Under the pieces are notes generated by a model. It made no database searches and was not told the DNA's origin. It worked only from the letters and a program-made list of their open reading frames with translations. A DNA stretch of 64,000 bases, from NCBI GenBank assembly GCA_036788215.1, contig DAIQNV010000005.1, positions 9,785 through 73,784 on the forward strand. Direction: 5' to 3'. The DNA comes from DAIQNV01 sp036788215. GTDB lineage: Bacteria > Planctomycetota > Phycisphaerae > Phycisphaerales > UBA1924. Position numbers and translations under genes: made by a program. Positions 50,382-58,197 of this stretch are shown in pieces. Position 1 is the first letter of the stretch. The number at the start of each line of letters is the position of its first letter.

Positions 50382-52978
50382 ATCTCCTCTCCGACATCGC
50401 GGCCGACCTGCCCCAGTATCTCGCGGAGCGCACGCGCGTCCTGTCCGACGCGACGCCCGGACCGGGGGAGTTCATCCTCGTCTGGCTCCACCACGCGGTC
50501 CGGGGGCACGAGAACCCCGCGATCGACGCCGCAACGTACGCCGCGGAGGCGCTGGGCCTGCCCGTCCTCGTCTACCAGGGCCTCGCGGGTCGGCACCGGT
50601 TCAACTCCGATCGGCACCACGCCTTCATCCTCGAGGGCACCCGCGACGCCGCAGCGGAGTTCGAGGCCCGGGGCCTGCGTCACGCGATGCACCTGCCCGA
50701 GGACCCCGCCGAGCCCTCGCCCCTGCGCGAACTGGCGCAGCGGGCCGCCCTCGTGGTGACCGAAGACTTCCCCGCGCCCCCCATGCCCCTCTGGACCGAG
50801 CGCCTGGTCGAGCGCGCGGGCGGCGCGTGGTGGGCGGTCGACTGCTGCTGCGTCGTGCCCATGCAGCTGCTCGACAAGCCCATCGACCGCGCGTTCAAGT
50901 TCCGCTCGAAGACGGAGAAGCTCCTCCTCGCCCGCGCCCGCCGGGATGACCCCCACGACGCCCGCCCCATCAGCAAGGATGACAGCGCCTGGGCGATCGA
51001 CCTGCCCTTCACCCCGGTCGACTGGCGCGAGCCGATCCCGGACATGATCGCGCGGTGCCGGATCGACCACACCATCGCGCCCGTGCCCCACACGAGGGGA
51101 GGCAGCACCGCCGGGTACGCGCGCTGGGAGCGGTTCAAGGAAGTCGGCCTGCCCCGCTACCACCAGCGGCGCAACGACGCATCGATCGACCGCGAGGCCC
51201 TGGGCGTCAGCCGCCTGAGCCCCTACCTGCACCATGGGCACATCAGCCCCTTCCGCATCGCGCGGGAGACGCTCGCGCTCATCGACGCCCCGCCCTCGCG
51301 GGGGGCGGGGGAGGGCGCGTCGAAGTTCCTCGATGAACTGTGGGTGTGGCGGGAGCTCGCGCACAATCTGTGCTTCCACAGATGGCGCGAGGTCGAGTCG
51401 ACGAGCGTCCTGCCCGACTGGGCCCGCCAGACACTCGCGCAGCACGCGGACGACCCGCGCCCGGTGTTGAGCTGGGAGACCCTGGCAAGGGGGCGAACCG
51501 GCGACCGACTGTGGGACCTCGCGCAGCGCTCGCTCGTCCGCCACGGGGAGCTGCACAACAACCTGAGAATGACCTGGGGCAAAGCCCTTATCGGGTGGTC
51601 GCGCGGGGCCCAGCACACGCTCGACCGGCTCATCGACCTGAACCACCGCTTCGCGCTCGACGGGAACGACGCCAACAGTTATGGGGGTCTTCTTTGGTGC
51701 CTGGGGGTCTTTGACCGACCATTTCCCCCGGAGAGGGCGGTCCTCGGAACCATCCGTCCCCGATTCACGGATGATCACGCAGAGAGACTCGACATCGTTC
51801 GATATCAGGACCTGGTGACACAACCCGCGGCGCTGAAGGGGGCGACCCCGGGGGGTGATAACCAACAGCCGGCTTCGCCGCCGGCACAGATCCGGGGGTC
51901 AGTCATGCACGTGGGGGTCATCGGAGGCGGCATCTCAGGGCTCGTCGCGGCCCGCACGCTCGCGGACGCGGGCTGGCGGGTCAGCGTCTTCGACAAGGGC
52001 CGGGGCCCGGGCGGGCGGGCCGCCCAGAGGCGCGAGACGCTGGCGGACGGGACCGAGCTGCACTTCGACCACGGGGCCCAGTACTTCACCGCCCGCGACG
52101 AGCGGTTCGTCCGCGTCGTCGAGAGCTGGGTGGAGGATGGCGTCGTCGCGCCGTGGGACTGCTCGCTGGTCTCCATCGAGCGCGGGCCCGAGGGCGAGCG
52201 ACAGGTCGTCCCCAAGGTCTGCGGGCCGGTGCGCTACGTGGGCGTGCCCGGGATGAACGAGATCGTGAAGCACCTCGCCGAGACGCTGCCCGACAACGCG
52301 ACCGTCCGCTTCGCCACGCGGGTCGGCGCCCTGCGCCGCATCGGCAACGCCAGCGGCCAGGCGGGGCAGTGGGGCGGGCACTGGCGCCTCTCCGGCGAGG
52401 ATGGCGCGAACCTGGGCGAGTTCGACGCGGTGATCGTGGCGGTCCCCGCGCCCCAGGCAGCCGAGCTGCTCACCGATGTGCCGGACGTGCGGGCCCGCTG
52501 CGCCCGCGTCGACATGCGTCCCAACTGGGCGGTCATGCTCGCCTTCGACGCGCCGCTCGACGCGGGCTTCGACGGCGCGTTCATCAACCGCCAGTCCGAA
52601 GCCTTCGACGGGATGCTGACCTGGGTCGCGCGGGACTCCTCCAAGCCCGGCAGGCCCGCCGGCGCCTCGTGGGTCGCCCACGCGGACCACCGATGGTCCG
52701 CCAGGAACCTCGAGCTCGACAAGGACCAGGTCCCCCACAAGCTGCTCGACGCCTTCTTCGACGCGGTGGGCGTCGAAAGGCGCGAGCCGATCTTCGCCAA
52801 GGCGCACCGCTGGCGGTTCGCCCTCCCCGCCGCCCCCCTCGCTGAGGGGTGCGTCTTCGACGCCGAACTCGCCATCGGCGCCTGCGGCGACTGGGCCCAC
52901 GGCGCCCGCGTCGAGGGGGCCTACCTCTCCGGAGCCGCGGTCGCGGGGCGTCTGCTCGGGCAGACGGTGGGCGTGTAG
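50378..52978 (+). CDS. Class II photolyase fused to renalase-like FAD oxidoreductase
   Basis: An 866-residue uninterrupted frame. Residues 1 to about 470 are a class II CPD photolyase: FILVWLHHAVRGHENPAI, RLSPYLHHGHISPFRIA, DELWVWRELAHNLCFHRW, LHNNLRMTWGKALIGWSR and FALDGNDANSYGGLLWCLG. A Gly/Pro/Gln linker (about 470-509) leads to a second flavoprotein from Met510: MHVGVIGGGISGLVAARTL (Rossmann), FDKGRGPGGRAA, FDHGAQYFTARDERF and a C-terminal GDWAHGARVEGAYLSGAAVA. The latter matches the renalase/amine-oxidase-like COG3380 family. Photolyase repairs UV dimers with FADH-; the second domain could reduce or supply flavin, which is inference. A weak gggggt before Met510 could also allow separate translation. 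The start is a GTG at 50378. Confidence 0.85.
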   Translation: MNLLSDIAADLPQYLAERTRVLSDATPGPGEFILVWLHHAVRGHENPAIDAATYAAEALGLPVLVYQGLAGRHRFNSDRHHAFILEGTRDAAAEFEARGLRHAMHLPEDPAEPSPLRELAQRAALVVTEDFPAPPMPLWTERLVERAGGAWWAVDCCCVVPMQLLDKPIDRAFKFRSKTEKLLLARARRDDPHDARPISKDDSAWAIDLPFTPVDWREPIPDMIARCRIDHTIAPVPHTRGGSTAGYARWERFKEVGLPRYHQRRNDASIDREALGVSRLSPYLHHGHISPFRIARETLALIDAPPSRGAGEGASKFLDELWVWRELAHNLCFHRWREVESTSVLPDWARQTLAQHADDPRPVLSWETLARGRTGDRLWDLAQRSLVRHGELHNNLRMTWGKALIGWSRGAQHTLDRLIDLNHRFALDGNDANSYGGLLWCLGVFDRPFPPERAVLGTIRPRFTDDHAERLDIVRYQDLVTQPAALKGATPGGDNQQPASPPAQIRGSVMHVGVIGGGISGLVAARTLADAGWRVSVFDKGRGPGGRAAQRRETLADGTELHFDHGAQYFTARDERFVRVVESWVEDGVVAPWDCSLVSIERGPEGERQVVPKVCGPVRYVGVPGMNEIVKHLAETLPDNATVRFATRVGALRRIGNASGQAGQWGGHWRLSGEDGANLGEFDAVIVAVPAPQAAELLTDVPDVRARCARVDMRPNWAVMLAFDAPLDAGFDGAFINRQSEAFDGMLTWVARDSSKPGRPAGASWVAHADHRWSARNLELDKDQVPHKLLDAFFDAVGVERREPIFAKAHRWRFALPAAPLAEGCVFDAELAIGACGDWAHGARVEGAYLSGAAVAGRLLGQTVGV

Positions 52979-53006
52979 GGCGGGGAAGTGGCGGAGTGAC
53001 AAGAGC

Positions 53007-53079
53007 GCCGGGTGCCGTGGTCAACCTCGCATGAGCCGGGTGCCGTGGTCTCGCGAGCCGCAGGCGAGCTAGACCACGA
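53007..53079. repeat. Palindromic repeat family C, tandem (C1)
   Basis: A truncated copy gccgggtgccgtggtcaacc (53007-53026) is followed by a full copy at 53035-53079 (gtggtct...agaccac). It begins 29 nt after the fusion-gene stop; the bases between are a degenerate aagtggcggagtg run. The shared core gggtgccgtgg links family C to family A. Confidence 0.75.
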
Positions 53080-53145
53080 ACGCAAGACTCTGAAACTGCA
53101 CTCCACCGCGCATCCGACTCCGCGGATCGTGCGAACCATCGAACC

Positions 53146-53517
53146 ATGCCGGACCTCCCCGAGAAACGCTGCGCCTCCTGCGGACGCCGCTTCACCTGGC
53201 GGAAAAAGTGGGAGCGCGACTGGGAGAGCGTGAAGTACTGCTCGGACGCCTGCCGGAGGCGTGGGGTCCGCCCGGTGGACCTCGAACTGGAAGCGACGAT
53301 CGGGCGCCTGCTCGCCGAACGGGCGCCGGGTGCGACCATCTGCCCGAGCGAAGCGGCCCGCGCCGTCGATCCCGACGGATGGCGCGACCTGATGGAGCAC
53401 GCCCGGTCCGCCGCCCGCCGGATGGTCGCCCGGGGTGAGGCGGTCATCCTGCAGAAAGGCAAGCCGGTCGACGGGTCGACAGCGCGGGGAGCGATCAGGG
53501 TGGGGCGGGCACGGTGA
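53146..53517 (+). CDS. DUF2256-DUF3253 fusion protein
   Basis: A 123-residue protein. Residues 1-45 are a DUF2256 zinc-ribbon-like module: KRCASCGRRFTWRKKWERDW followed by VKYCSDACRRR (CxxC...CxxxC). Residues about 45-120 fit DUF3253, a winged-helix-like module with ERAPGATICPSEAARAVD and ARRMVARGEAVILQKGK. From memory, DUF2256 is often next to or fused with photolyase/cryptochrome genes, which agrees with the two upstream photolyases. A nucleic-acid-related role is inferred. The ATG is at 53146. Confidence 0.82.
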   Translation: MPDLPEKRCASCGRRFTWRKKWERDWESVKYCSDACRRRGVRPVDLELEATIGRLLAERAPGATICPSEAARAVDPDGWRDLMEHARSAARRMVARGEAVILQKGKPVDGSTARGAIRVGRAR

Positions 53518-53533
53518 GCCGGGGGCATCCGAT

Positions 53534-53618
53534 GGAGCCCCGAGCGTGAGCGAGCGGGCTGGCAGACAAGCGAAGCCGGGTGCCGTGGTCTCGCGAGATG
53601 CAGGCGAACTCGACCACG
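53534..53618. repeat. Composite repeat (family C2)
   Basis: ggagccccgagcgtgagcga (from 53534, running to 53562) plus, 12 nt later, gccgggtgccgtggt...accacg (53575-53618). The same two-part order recurs at 58081-58166. It begins 17 nt after the DUF2256 gene stop and lies at the convergent junction with the gene ending at 53634. Confidence 0.75.
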
Positions 53619-53633
53619 CGTGTCCGAGATCGA

Positions 53634-53870
53634 CTACAGCAGCGTCGGCAGTGCGTAGCGCACGAGCAGGATCGCGAGGATGTAGAGCCCCACGATCCCC
53701 GCGATGATCTGGAAGGTGAACCATGCGACCTGCTTCCAGTACACGGAGAGGTCCGGGATGCGGACCGCCTTGTACGCGATCGCGATGAGCAGCGCCAGCG
53801 GGGGGAGCAGCAGGAACCACGCCGCGTGGATGTTGATCGGATCGATGAAGGGCGTGTAGGCGAGGGTCAC
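53634..53870 (-). CDS. Small two-helix membrane protein
   Basis: A 78-residue protein with helices at INIHAAWFLLLPPLALLIAI and FTFQIIAGIVGLYILAILLV, joined by a short polar segment YKAVRIPDLSVYWKQ. No family is recognised. The GTG start at 53870 overlaps the stop of the upstream gene by 4 nt (GTGA), so it is translationally coupled. Possibly part of a membrane complex with that gene product. Confidence 0.7.
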   Translation of the reverse strand: MTLAYTPFIDPINIHAAWFLLLPPLALLIAIAYKAVRIPDLSVYWKQVAWFTFQIIAGIVGLYILAILLVRYALPTLL

Positions 53871-54562
53871 TTGGCGGGCTCCTCGTTGGCGCCCGAGCCC
53901 TCGCGTCGGGCGACGAGCCGGGCAGCCGCGAGGCGCTGGTCGTGCCCCGGGGCCCGCGTCGGGATGAGGGCGTCGAGGATGACGATCAGGTTCAGCATCC
54001 CGGCGCACAGCCCGTAGAGCGTCCCGATCTCGTTCACCTTGGCGATCGACCGCGTGTTGGGCGGGCCCGCACCCTCGCTCGCGGGCCGGGCGACGGGCAG
54101 GGTCGCCTCGCTGCGGATCCCCGAGTTCCGGTCGACGACCGTCACCCCGGAGAGCACCCGCATCTCGCCCGGGTAGGCGGAGCGGTAGCGGAAGGGCAAT
54201 TCGTCCGCGTACACCGACAGCCCGGTCGGCGTCGGGCCCGCCCCGGGCTGGGGCAGGTCGTACAGCTTGAAGTGGTTCTGGTGCACCCAGTTGGTGCCCA
54301 GGGCGATCGGGCCCACCAGGGCCTGGCCCACGAACCACCACCGGTCCTCCCGCGCGTCGACCGTGTCGATCCCCCCGATGAAGAGCCCCCCGAAGAAGAG
54401 CCCGAGGATCCCGATCGCCGCGTAGGCCGCCCGCTTCCTCTGACCCAGGTACAGGTGCCCGAGACCGGGCAGCACGACCGCGAGCACGCCCGCGACGATG
54501 TCGATCCGCCCCTTCGAGGCGGTCGTGGCGGAAGCGGGCGGGTGTGCTGGGGCATCGGGCAT
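53867..54562 (-). CDS. Membrane protein, TM2/DUF6677-like
   Basis: A 231-residue protein. The N-terminal region has VAGVLAVVLPGLGHLYLGQR, the gly-rich pattern of TM2/DUF6677-type membrane proteins frequent in planctomycetes. It continues with AAIGILGLFFGGLFIGG, a soluble middle (about 95-170) with LPFRYRSAYPGEMRVLSGV, and a helix LCAGMLNLIVILDALI. Function is unknown. The ATG at 54562 fits; the stop overlaps the next small gene. Confidence 0.7.
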   Translation of the reverse strand: MPDAPAHPPASATTASKGRIDIVAGVLAVVLPGLGHLYLGQRKRAAYAAIGILGLFFGGLFIGGIDTVDAREDRWWFVGQALVGPIALGTNWVHQNHFKLYDLPQPGAGPTPTGLSVYADELPFRYRSAYPGEMRVLSGVTVVDRNSGIRSEATLPVARPASEGAGPPNTRSIAKVNEIGTLYGLCAGMLNLIVILDALIPTRAPGHDQRLAAARLVARREGSGANEEPAK

Positions 54563-54673
54563 GGGGCGGGCGAGTTTAGCCGGGGGGGCCCGGCCGGGTC
54601 GGTCGCCGGCGGGGCCCGGCACCATCGCCCGGTGAAGAGGAATGAATGCGCAAGGGACTTGGTCAAGAAGGCG

Positions 54674-54701
54674 TTGACACGGGCTGGCCGATGCGTACCC
54701 T
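54674..54701 (+). promoter_or_regulatory. Sigma70-like promoter
   Basis: A perfect -35 ttgaca (54674-54679), a 16-bp spacer and taccct (54696-54701), 70 nt upstream of the acidic-protein ATG. It matches the promoter at 25909 in layout. Confidence 0.6.
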
Positions 54702-54770
54702 GCGGCGCGACGGTGGCCCCCGGGTGGGACCGGGGCGGGCCGGACGTGAACGGAAGCCGAGGGACTTGCG

Positions 54771-55085
54771 ATGATGGCTGCGACTGAACTTCTGAACGTG
54801 GCGGGCAACGTGGGTGGGCCGGGGATGGCGGGGACGGGCCTGGGCGGATCGTCCCGGGTGTCCGGGCTCTCCGCCGGTTGGGGTGGGTCCGACCTGTGGT
54901 ACGCGGACGCCGGGGCCTCCCTGTGCGCCGCGTCGGACGACAAGGACGAGGACGAGGCCTACTTCGAGGGCGAGGACGAGGTCGACGACGACGAGGACGA
55001 GTTTGACGACTTCGACGAGTTCGAGGACGAGGACGAGGACGAGTTGGAGGCCGATGCCGACGACGATGATGATGAAGAGCTCTAA
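54771..55085 (+). CDS. Small acidic low-complexity protein
   Basis: A 104-residue protein. The first half is Gly/Ala/Ser-rich with no clear signal; the second half, after DKDEDEAYFEGEDEV, is a run of Asp/Glu broken by Phe (FDDFDEFEDEDEDELEAD). Such tails bind cations or basic proteins, or act as flexible spacers. No family is recognised. It has a good promoter and gaggga before the ATG, which argues that it is a real and possibly well-expressed gene rather than a chance frame. Confidence 0.65.
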   Translation: MMAATELLNVAGNVGGPGMAGTGLGGSSRVSGLSAGWGGSDLWYADAGASLCAASDDKDEDEAYFEGEDEVDDDEDEFDDFDEFEDEDEDELEADADDDDDEEL

Positions 55086-55157
55086 GGCCGATGCTCTCCC
55101 GTGAAGCGCCCCTCGGGGCGTGCGCCCGCCATCGGGGCGCAGATACGGGAGGCAGCC

Positions 55158-55592
55158 ATGGCTCGTCGGCGTCACGAAGCAGAGAACAAATCCCCTGATC
55201 CGGGTACCTTCGACCAGAGCGAGCGTCCACAGGACGGCGCCGTCGCGGACCCCGACCGCGAGTGGGAGCCCGAGCTGGAGGGAACCGTCGCCGACCGGCG
55301 CATGGGCCTCGAGCGCGGGCGCGGGCCCGGGCGCCGAAGGTCCGACTTCCTGAAAGCCGCCGAAGAGGGCGAGATGACCACGGAGCAGTACCTGTTCCTC
55401 GCGGCCATCGACGCCTTCAAGAAGTCCAATGGCGTCATGTTCCCCAAGTGGACCGATGTCCTCGAGGTCGTCCGCCTGCTGGGCTACCGCAAGGTGCAGG
55501 CGAGCGAACTGAACCTGCGCAACGCGGACGACTGGCGCGAGCGCCCCGATACGCCCTCGGATGTCCGCCCGGAGAACTTCGAGCGCCGGTTC
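55158..55592 (+). CDS. Hypothetical protein, truncated by scaffold gap
   Basis: 145 residues are visible before the N run. The N-terminus is basic then acidic/disordered (MARRRHEAENKSPDPGTFDQ); an ordered helical segment follows (TTEQYLFLAAIDAFKKSNG, FPKWTDVLEVVRLLGYRKV), ending in NADDWRERPDTPSDVRPENF. The family is not recognised, though the second half looks conserved. The ATG at 55158 has gggagg five bases upstream. It follows the acidic-protein gene on the same strand. The C-terminus is lost in the gap. Confidence 0.7.
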
Positions 55593-55692
55593 NNNNNNNN
55601 NNNNNNNNNNNNNNNNNNNNNNNNNNNNNNNNNNNNNNNNNNNNNNNNNNNNNNNNNNNNNNNNNNNNNNNNNNNNNNNNNNNNNNNNNNNN
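55593..55692. other. Scaffold gap (100 N)
   Basis: Exactly 100 N. The sequence right after it is the end of a family B repeat, which probably caused the assembly break. It truncates the upstream hypothetical gene. Confidence 0.99.
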
Positions 55693-55693
55693 C

Positions 55694-55723
55694 ACGCCCG
55701 CGCTGCGAGTGGGCGTGCCACCC
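55694..55723. repeat. Palindromic repeat family B, right half (B3)
   Basis: cgcccgcgctgcgagtggg...tgccaccc matches the right arm of B2; the left arm would lie in the gap. It ends 24 nt from the ferredoxin stop codon. Confidence 0.7.
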
Positions 55724-55746
55724 CTTGCTGCCCCTGACCGCTCCCC

Positions 55747-56010
55747 CTACTTGTTCGCGTAATAGTCAATATTCAACTGCACATACTGCGACCACTCCCG
55801 GGGCAGGTCCTCGTCCTGGTAGATCGCCTGCACCGGGCACTCGTCCACGCACAGCCCGCAGTCGATGCAGGTGTCCGGGTCGATGAAAAGCTGCTTGGCG
55901 GTCTCGAAGTCCGGCTCGTCCTTCGTCGGGTGGATGCAGTCGACAGGGCAGGCATCGACACAGGAGGTGTCCTTCGTGCCGATGCAGGGCTCAGCGATGA
56001 TGTGGGGCAT
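55747..56010 (-). CDS. Seven-iron-type ferredoxin (3Fe-4S/4Fe-4S)
   Basis: An 87-residue protein. Cys9, 17, 21 and 25 lie in EPCIGTKDTSCVDACPVDC, and Cys48, 51, 54 and 58 in CIDCGLCVDECP. The spacing Cys9-x7-Cys17-x3-Cys21 is that of FdxA-type ferredoxins, in which Cys9, Cys17 and Cys58 would bind the 3Fe-4S cluster and Cys21, 48, 51 and 54 the 4Fe-4S cluster. It is a soluble electron carrier. ggagg lies six bases before the ATG at 56010. It stands alone on this strand. Confidence 0.93.
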   Translation of the reverse strand: MPHIIAEPCIGTKDTSCVDACPVDCIHPTKDEPDFETAKQLFIDPDTCIDCGLCVDECPVQAIYQDEDLPREWSQYVQLNIDYYANK

Positions 56011-56100
56011 GGGGCGCCTCCGGTGCGTTTAACTGACCGCGGGGTCGTGATTTAGAACTGTTCCAAGGACCCCGGGGCCACATCGTTGGCGCGCCGAGGG

Positions 56101-56142
56101 GAAGTGGCAAAGTGACCGGCTGGCAGACTGGCAAAGTGGGAG
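56101..56142. repeat. Degenerate (aagtggc)n short tandem repeat
   Basis: gaagtggcaaagtg, ggctggcagactggcaaagtggg. Similar runs occur at 52985-53000 and 58042-58075. It lies 26 nt from the stop of the PTPS-like gene. Confidence 0.6.
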
Positions 56143-56167
56143 GAATCCCGAGGCCAGCCAAGCCGGG

Positions 56168-56542
56168 TTACCGGCTGTAGGTCGCGGCACACCCCGGCGA
56201 CTCCGTCACCCGCGCACTCGCCACCCGGGCGTTCGGGGCCAGGTGGGGGTCGAGCCGGTCCGCCAGCGCCTCCGCGATGTGCCGTGCGATGTGCTCCGCC
56301 GACGGGTTGATGCTGTCAAAGGGCCGGACCACCGACAGGTCGGCGTTGTGGAAGGGCTGGCAGACCTCGACCAGGTGCTCGTGCGCCGTGTGAAAGTCGC
56401 ACAGCAGCCCGTCCCCGTCCAGGGTCTCCCCGGTCAGCGTCACCGTCACATGGAAGTTATGCCCATGGAGGGGCTCCGCGACGCCCGCGATCGTCAGGGC
56501 GTGCGCCGCGCAGAACTCGTGGTTGATTTCGAGGGTGTACAT
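56168..56542 (-). CDS. 6-pyruvoyl-tetrahydropterin synthase family, PTPS-III-like
   Basis: A 124-residue T-fold protein. Zinc ligands are His14 (CAAHAL), His26 and His28 (PLHGHNFHV). The catalytic-Cys position before HGH in QueD and PTPS is not Cys here; instead Glu23 gives the motif ExxHGH (EPLHGH). As I recall, that motif marks PTPS-III, which makes 6-hydroxymethyl-dihydropterin and bypasses FolB in folate synthesis. The C-terminal VTESPGCAATY supplies the substrate-binding Glu. The ATG at 56542 starts the fold; longer upstream frames are low complexity. It is divergent from the phosphohexomutase gene. Confidence 0.82.
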   Translation of the reverse strand: MYTLEINHEFCAAHALTIAGVAEPLHGHNFHVTVTLTGETLDGDGLLCDFHTAHEHLVEVCQPFHNADLSVVRPFDSINPSAEHIARHIAEALADRLDPHLAPNARVASARVTESPGCAATYSR

Positions 56543-56570
56543 GCAGGGATAGGGTAGGGCGGAATCGGCA

Positions 56571-56603
56571 GAGACGAAGAGACCGAGAGACGAAGAGACG
56601 GAG
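56571..56603. repeat. (gagacgaa)n-type short tandem repeat
   Basis: gagacgaagagaccgagaga then cgaagagacggag. The same unit recurs at 63565-63599. It lies between the divergent starts at 56542 and 56612, unlike most repeats here. Confidence 0.7.
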
Positions 56604-56611
56604 TGACCGGA

Positions 56612-57360
56612 ATGGGTGATGCGCCGCTGATCGTGGGTGTTTCGGGACTCCGGGGGATCGTGGGGGAGAGCCTGACCCCCGAGGTGGCGGTCCGGTTCGC
56701 GGGGGCGTTCGGGGGGTGGCTCAACGACCGGACGGGCGGTCCGTCCGATGTCATCGTCGGGCATGATGGGCGTGCCGGCGGGTCGGTGTTGCACTCGATG
56801 GTCTCGGCGGCCCTGCGTGCGAGCGGTGTCTCAGTCGAAAACGCCGGCGTTTGCAGCACACCGGGGCTCGCGGTGGCGGTCGACCAACAGTACTTCGACG
56901 CTGGGATCATGCTGACCGCAAGCCACAATCCCCAAGACTGGAATGGCATCAAGGTGCTCCTTCGCGATGATCAAGCGGAGCCAGCCCGGACATGTGCGCC
57001 GCCGAAGGCACTCGCTGATCGCATCGCGATGGCCTTCGAGGCTGGGCAAGCGAGTTGGGTGACATGGGATCATCTCGGAAGAGACTACGGCTCCGGCGAA
57101 GTCGCTTTGTGGCATGTCGACACCGTTGTTCGCGCAATGTCGAGTGATCCCGGTTTGCAGTGGCGTGGCGGCTCGCGTAAACGGGTGGTGCTCGACAGTT
57201 TGAACTGCGGTGGCGCGGAGGTCGCGAATGCGTTGCTGAACCGATGCAATTGCCACGCCGTGCAACTCTTCGGCGACGGCTCCGGCATCTTCCCCCACAC
57301 CCCCGAACCCACCGCCGAAAACCTCTCCGGCGCGGGAGGCCTCTGCGACGCCGTCCCAGG
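56612..57360 (+). CDS. Phosphohexomutase (GlmM/PMM type), N-terminal part before gap
   Basis: About 250 residues of an alpha-D-phosphohexomutase. It starts with LIVGVSGLRGIVGESLTPEV, the family start motif, and has the phosphoserine loop LTASHNPQDWNGIKVL. This part lacks the metal-binding DPDxDR loop, which should fall in the gap. GlmM makes glucosamine-1-phosphate for peptidoglycan and LPS precursors; phosphomannomutase is the alternative. Codon use changes around 56840-57270 (lower GC) relative to flanks. The ATG at 56612 has ggag eight bases upstream. Confidence 0.85.
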
Positions 57361-57460
57361 NNNNNNNNNNNNNNNNNNNNNNNNNNNNNNNNNNNNNNNN
57401 NNNNNNNNNNNNNNNNNNNNNNNNNNNNNNNNNNNNNNNNNNNNNNNNNNNNNNNNNNNN
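57361..57460. other. Scaffold gap (100 N) inside phosphohexomutase gene
   Basis: Exactly 100 N. The frames on either side differ, as expected when the true gap length is unknown; this is not evidence of a frameshift. Confidence 0.99.
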
Positions 57461-58041
57461 CCAAGCCCGTCATCGTCGTCAACCTCTCCACCTCCCGCAT
57501 GATCGACGATGTCGCCGCCGAATGGGGCGCCGAGGTCGTCCGCACCCCCGTCGGAGAGGCCAATGTCGTCGAACGCATGAAGAAGCTCATGGGCGAGGGC
57601 CGCGAGGTCATCCTTGGCGGCGAGGGCAACGGGGGCGTCATCTGGCCCGAGGTCTGCTTCGTCCGCGACTCCCTCTCCGCCATGGCCCTCACCCTCAGCC
57701 TCATGGCCCGCACCGGCCTCACCGTCTCCGGCATCGTCGACCGGATCGATTCGTACTCCGAAGGGACAAAGGGCTACTGCATCGTCAAAGAGAAGACCGA
57801 GATCGCGACCAAGGCCGACGCCCAGCCCGCCTGCGACGCCGTCGAGAAGGCCTACGCATCCGAACGCGTCGACACCCAGGACGGCGTCCGCATCGATTTC
57901 TCAGGCCCCCGCGCCGGCTGCTGGGTCCATGTCCGCGCCAGCAACACCGAGCCCATCATGCGCCTGATCTGCGAGGCGCCCACCGAAGCGCTGGCCGCGG
58001 AAATCCTCGCGGAAGTCAAGGGCGTCATCGCGGGCAAATAG
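57461..58041 (+). CDS. Phosphohexomutase (GlmM/PMM type), C-terminal part after gap
   Basis: 193 residues: KPVIVVNLSTSRMIDDVAAE, LGGEGNGGVIWPEVCFVRD (sugar-binding loop GEGNGG), SAMALTLSLMARTGLTVSGI and the C-terminal domain 4 loop RASNTEPIMRLICEA (phosphate-binding). Together with 56612-57360 it forms one gene of about 450 residues, the normal size. The end at 58041 is followed at once by repeats. Confidence 0.85.
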
Positions 58042-58166
58042 CAAAGTGGCGAAGTGGCAAAGTGGCAAAGCCACAAACATGGAGCCCCGAGCGTAAGCGA
58101 GTGGGCTGGCCAACCGAAAACGCCGGGTGCCGTGGTCAACCCCGCGCCAGCGGGGTAGGCCACGAA
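58042..58166. repeat. Tandem repeat plus composite family C element (C3)
   Basis: Immediately after the mutase stop come gcaaagtggcgaagtggcaa-type units (58042-58075), then ggagccccgagcgtaagcga (58081 on, to 58110), then gccgggtgccgtggtcaacc...cacgaac (58122-58166). The inner part ccccgcgccagcgggg forms a small hairpin. The order matches 53534-53618. Confidence 0.75.
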
Positions 58167-58197
58167 CCGACGATCTCGGAACACGACATCCCCTCCC

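Noticed and set aside
57244..57520. Apparent frameshift in the phosphohexomutase
   Set aside because: The frame change coincides with the 100-N gap of arbitrary length.
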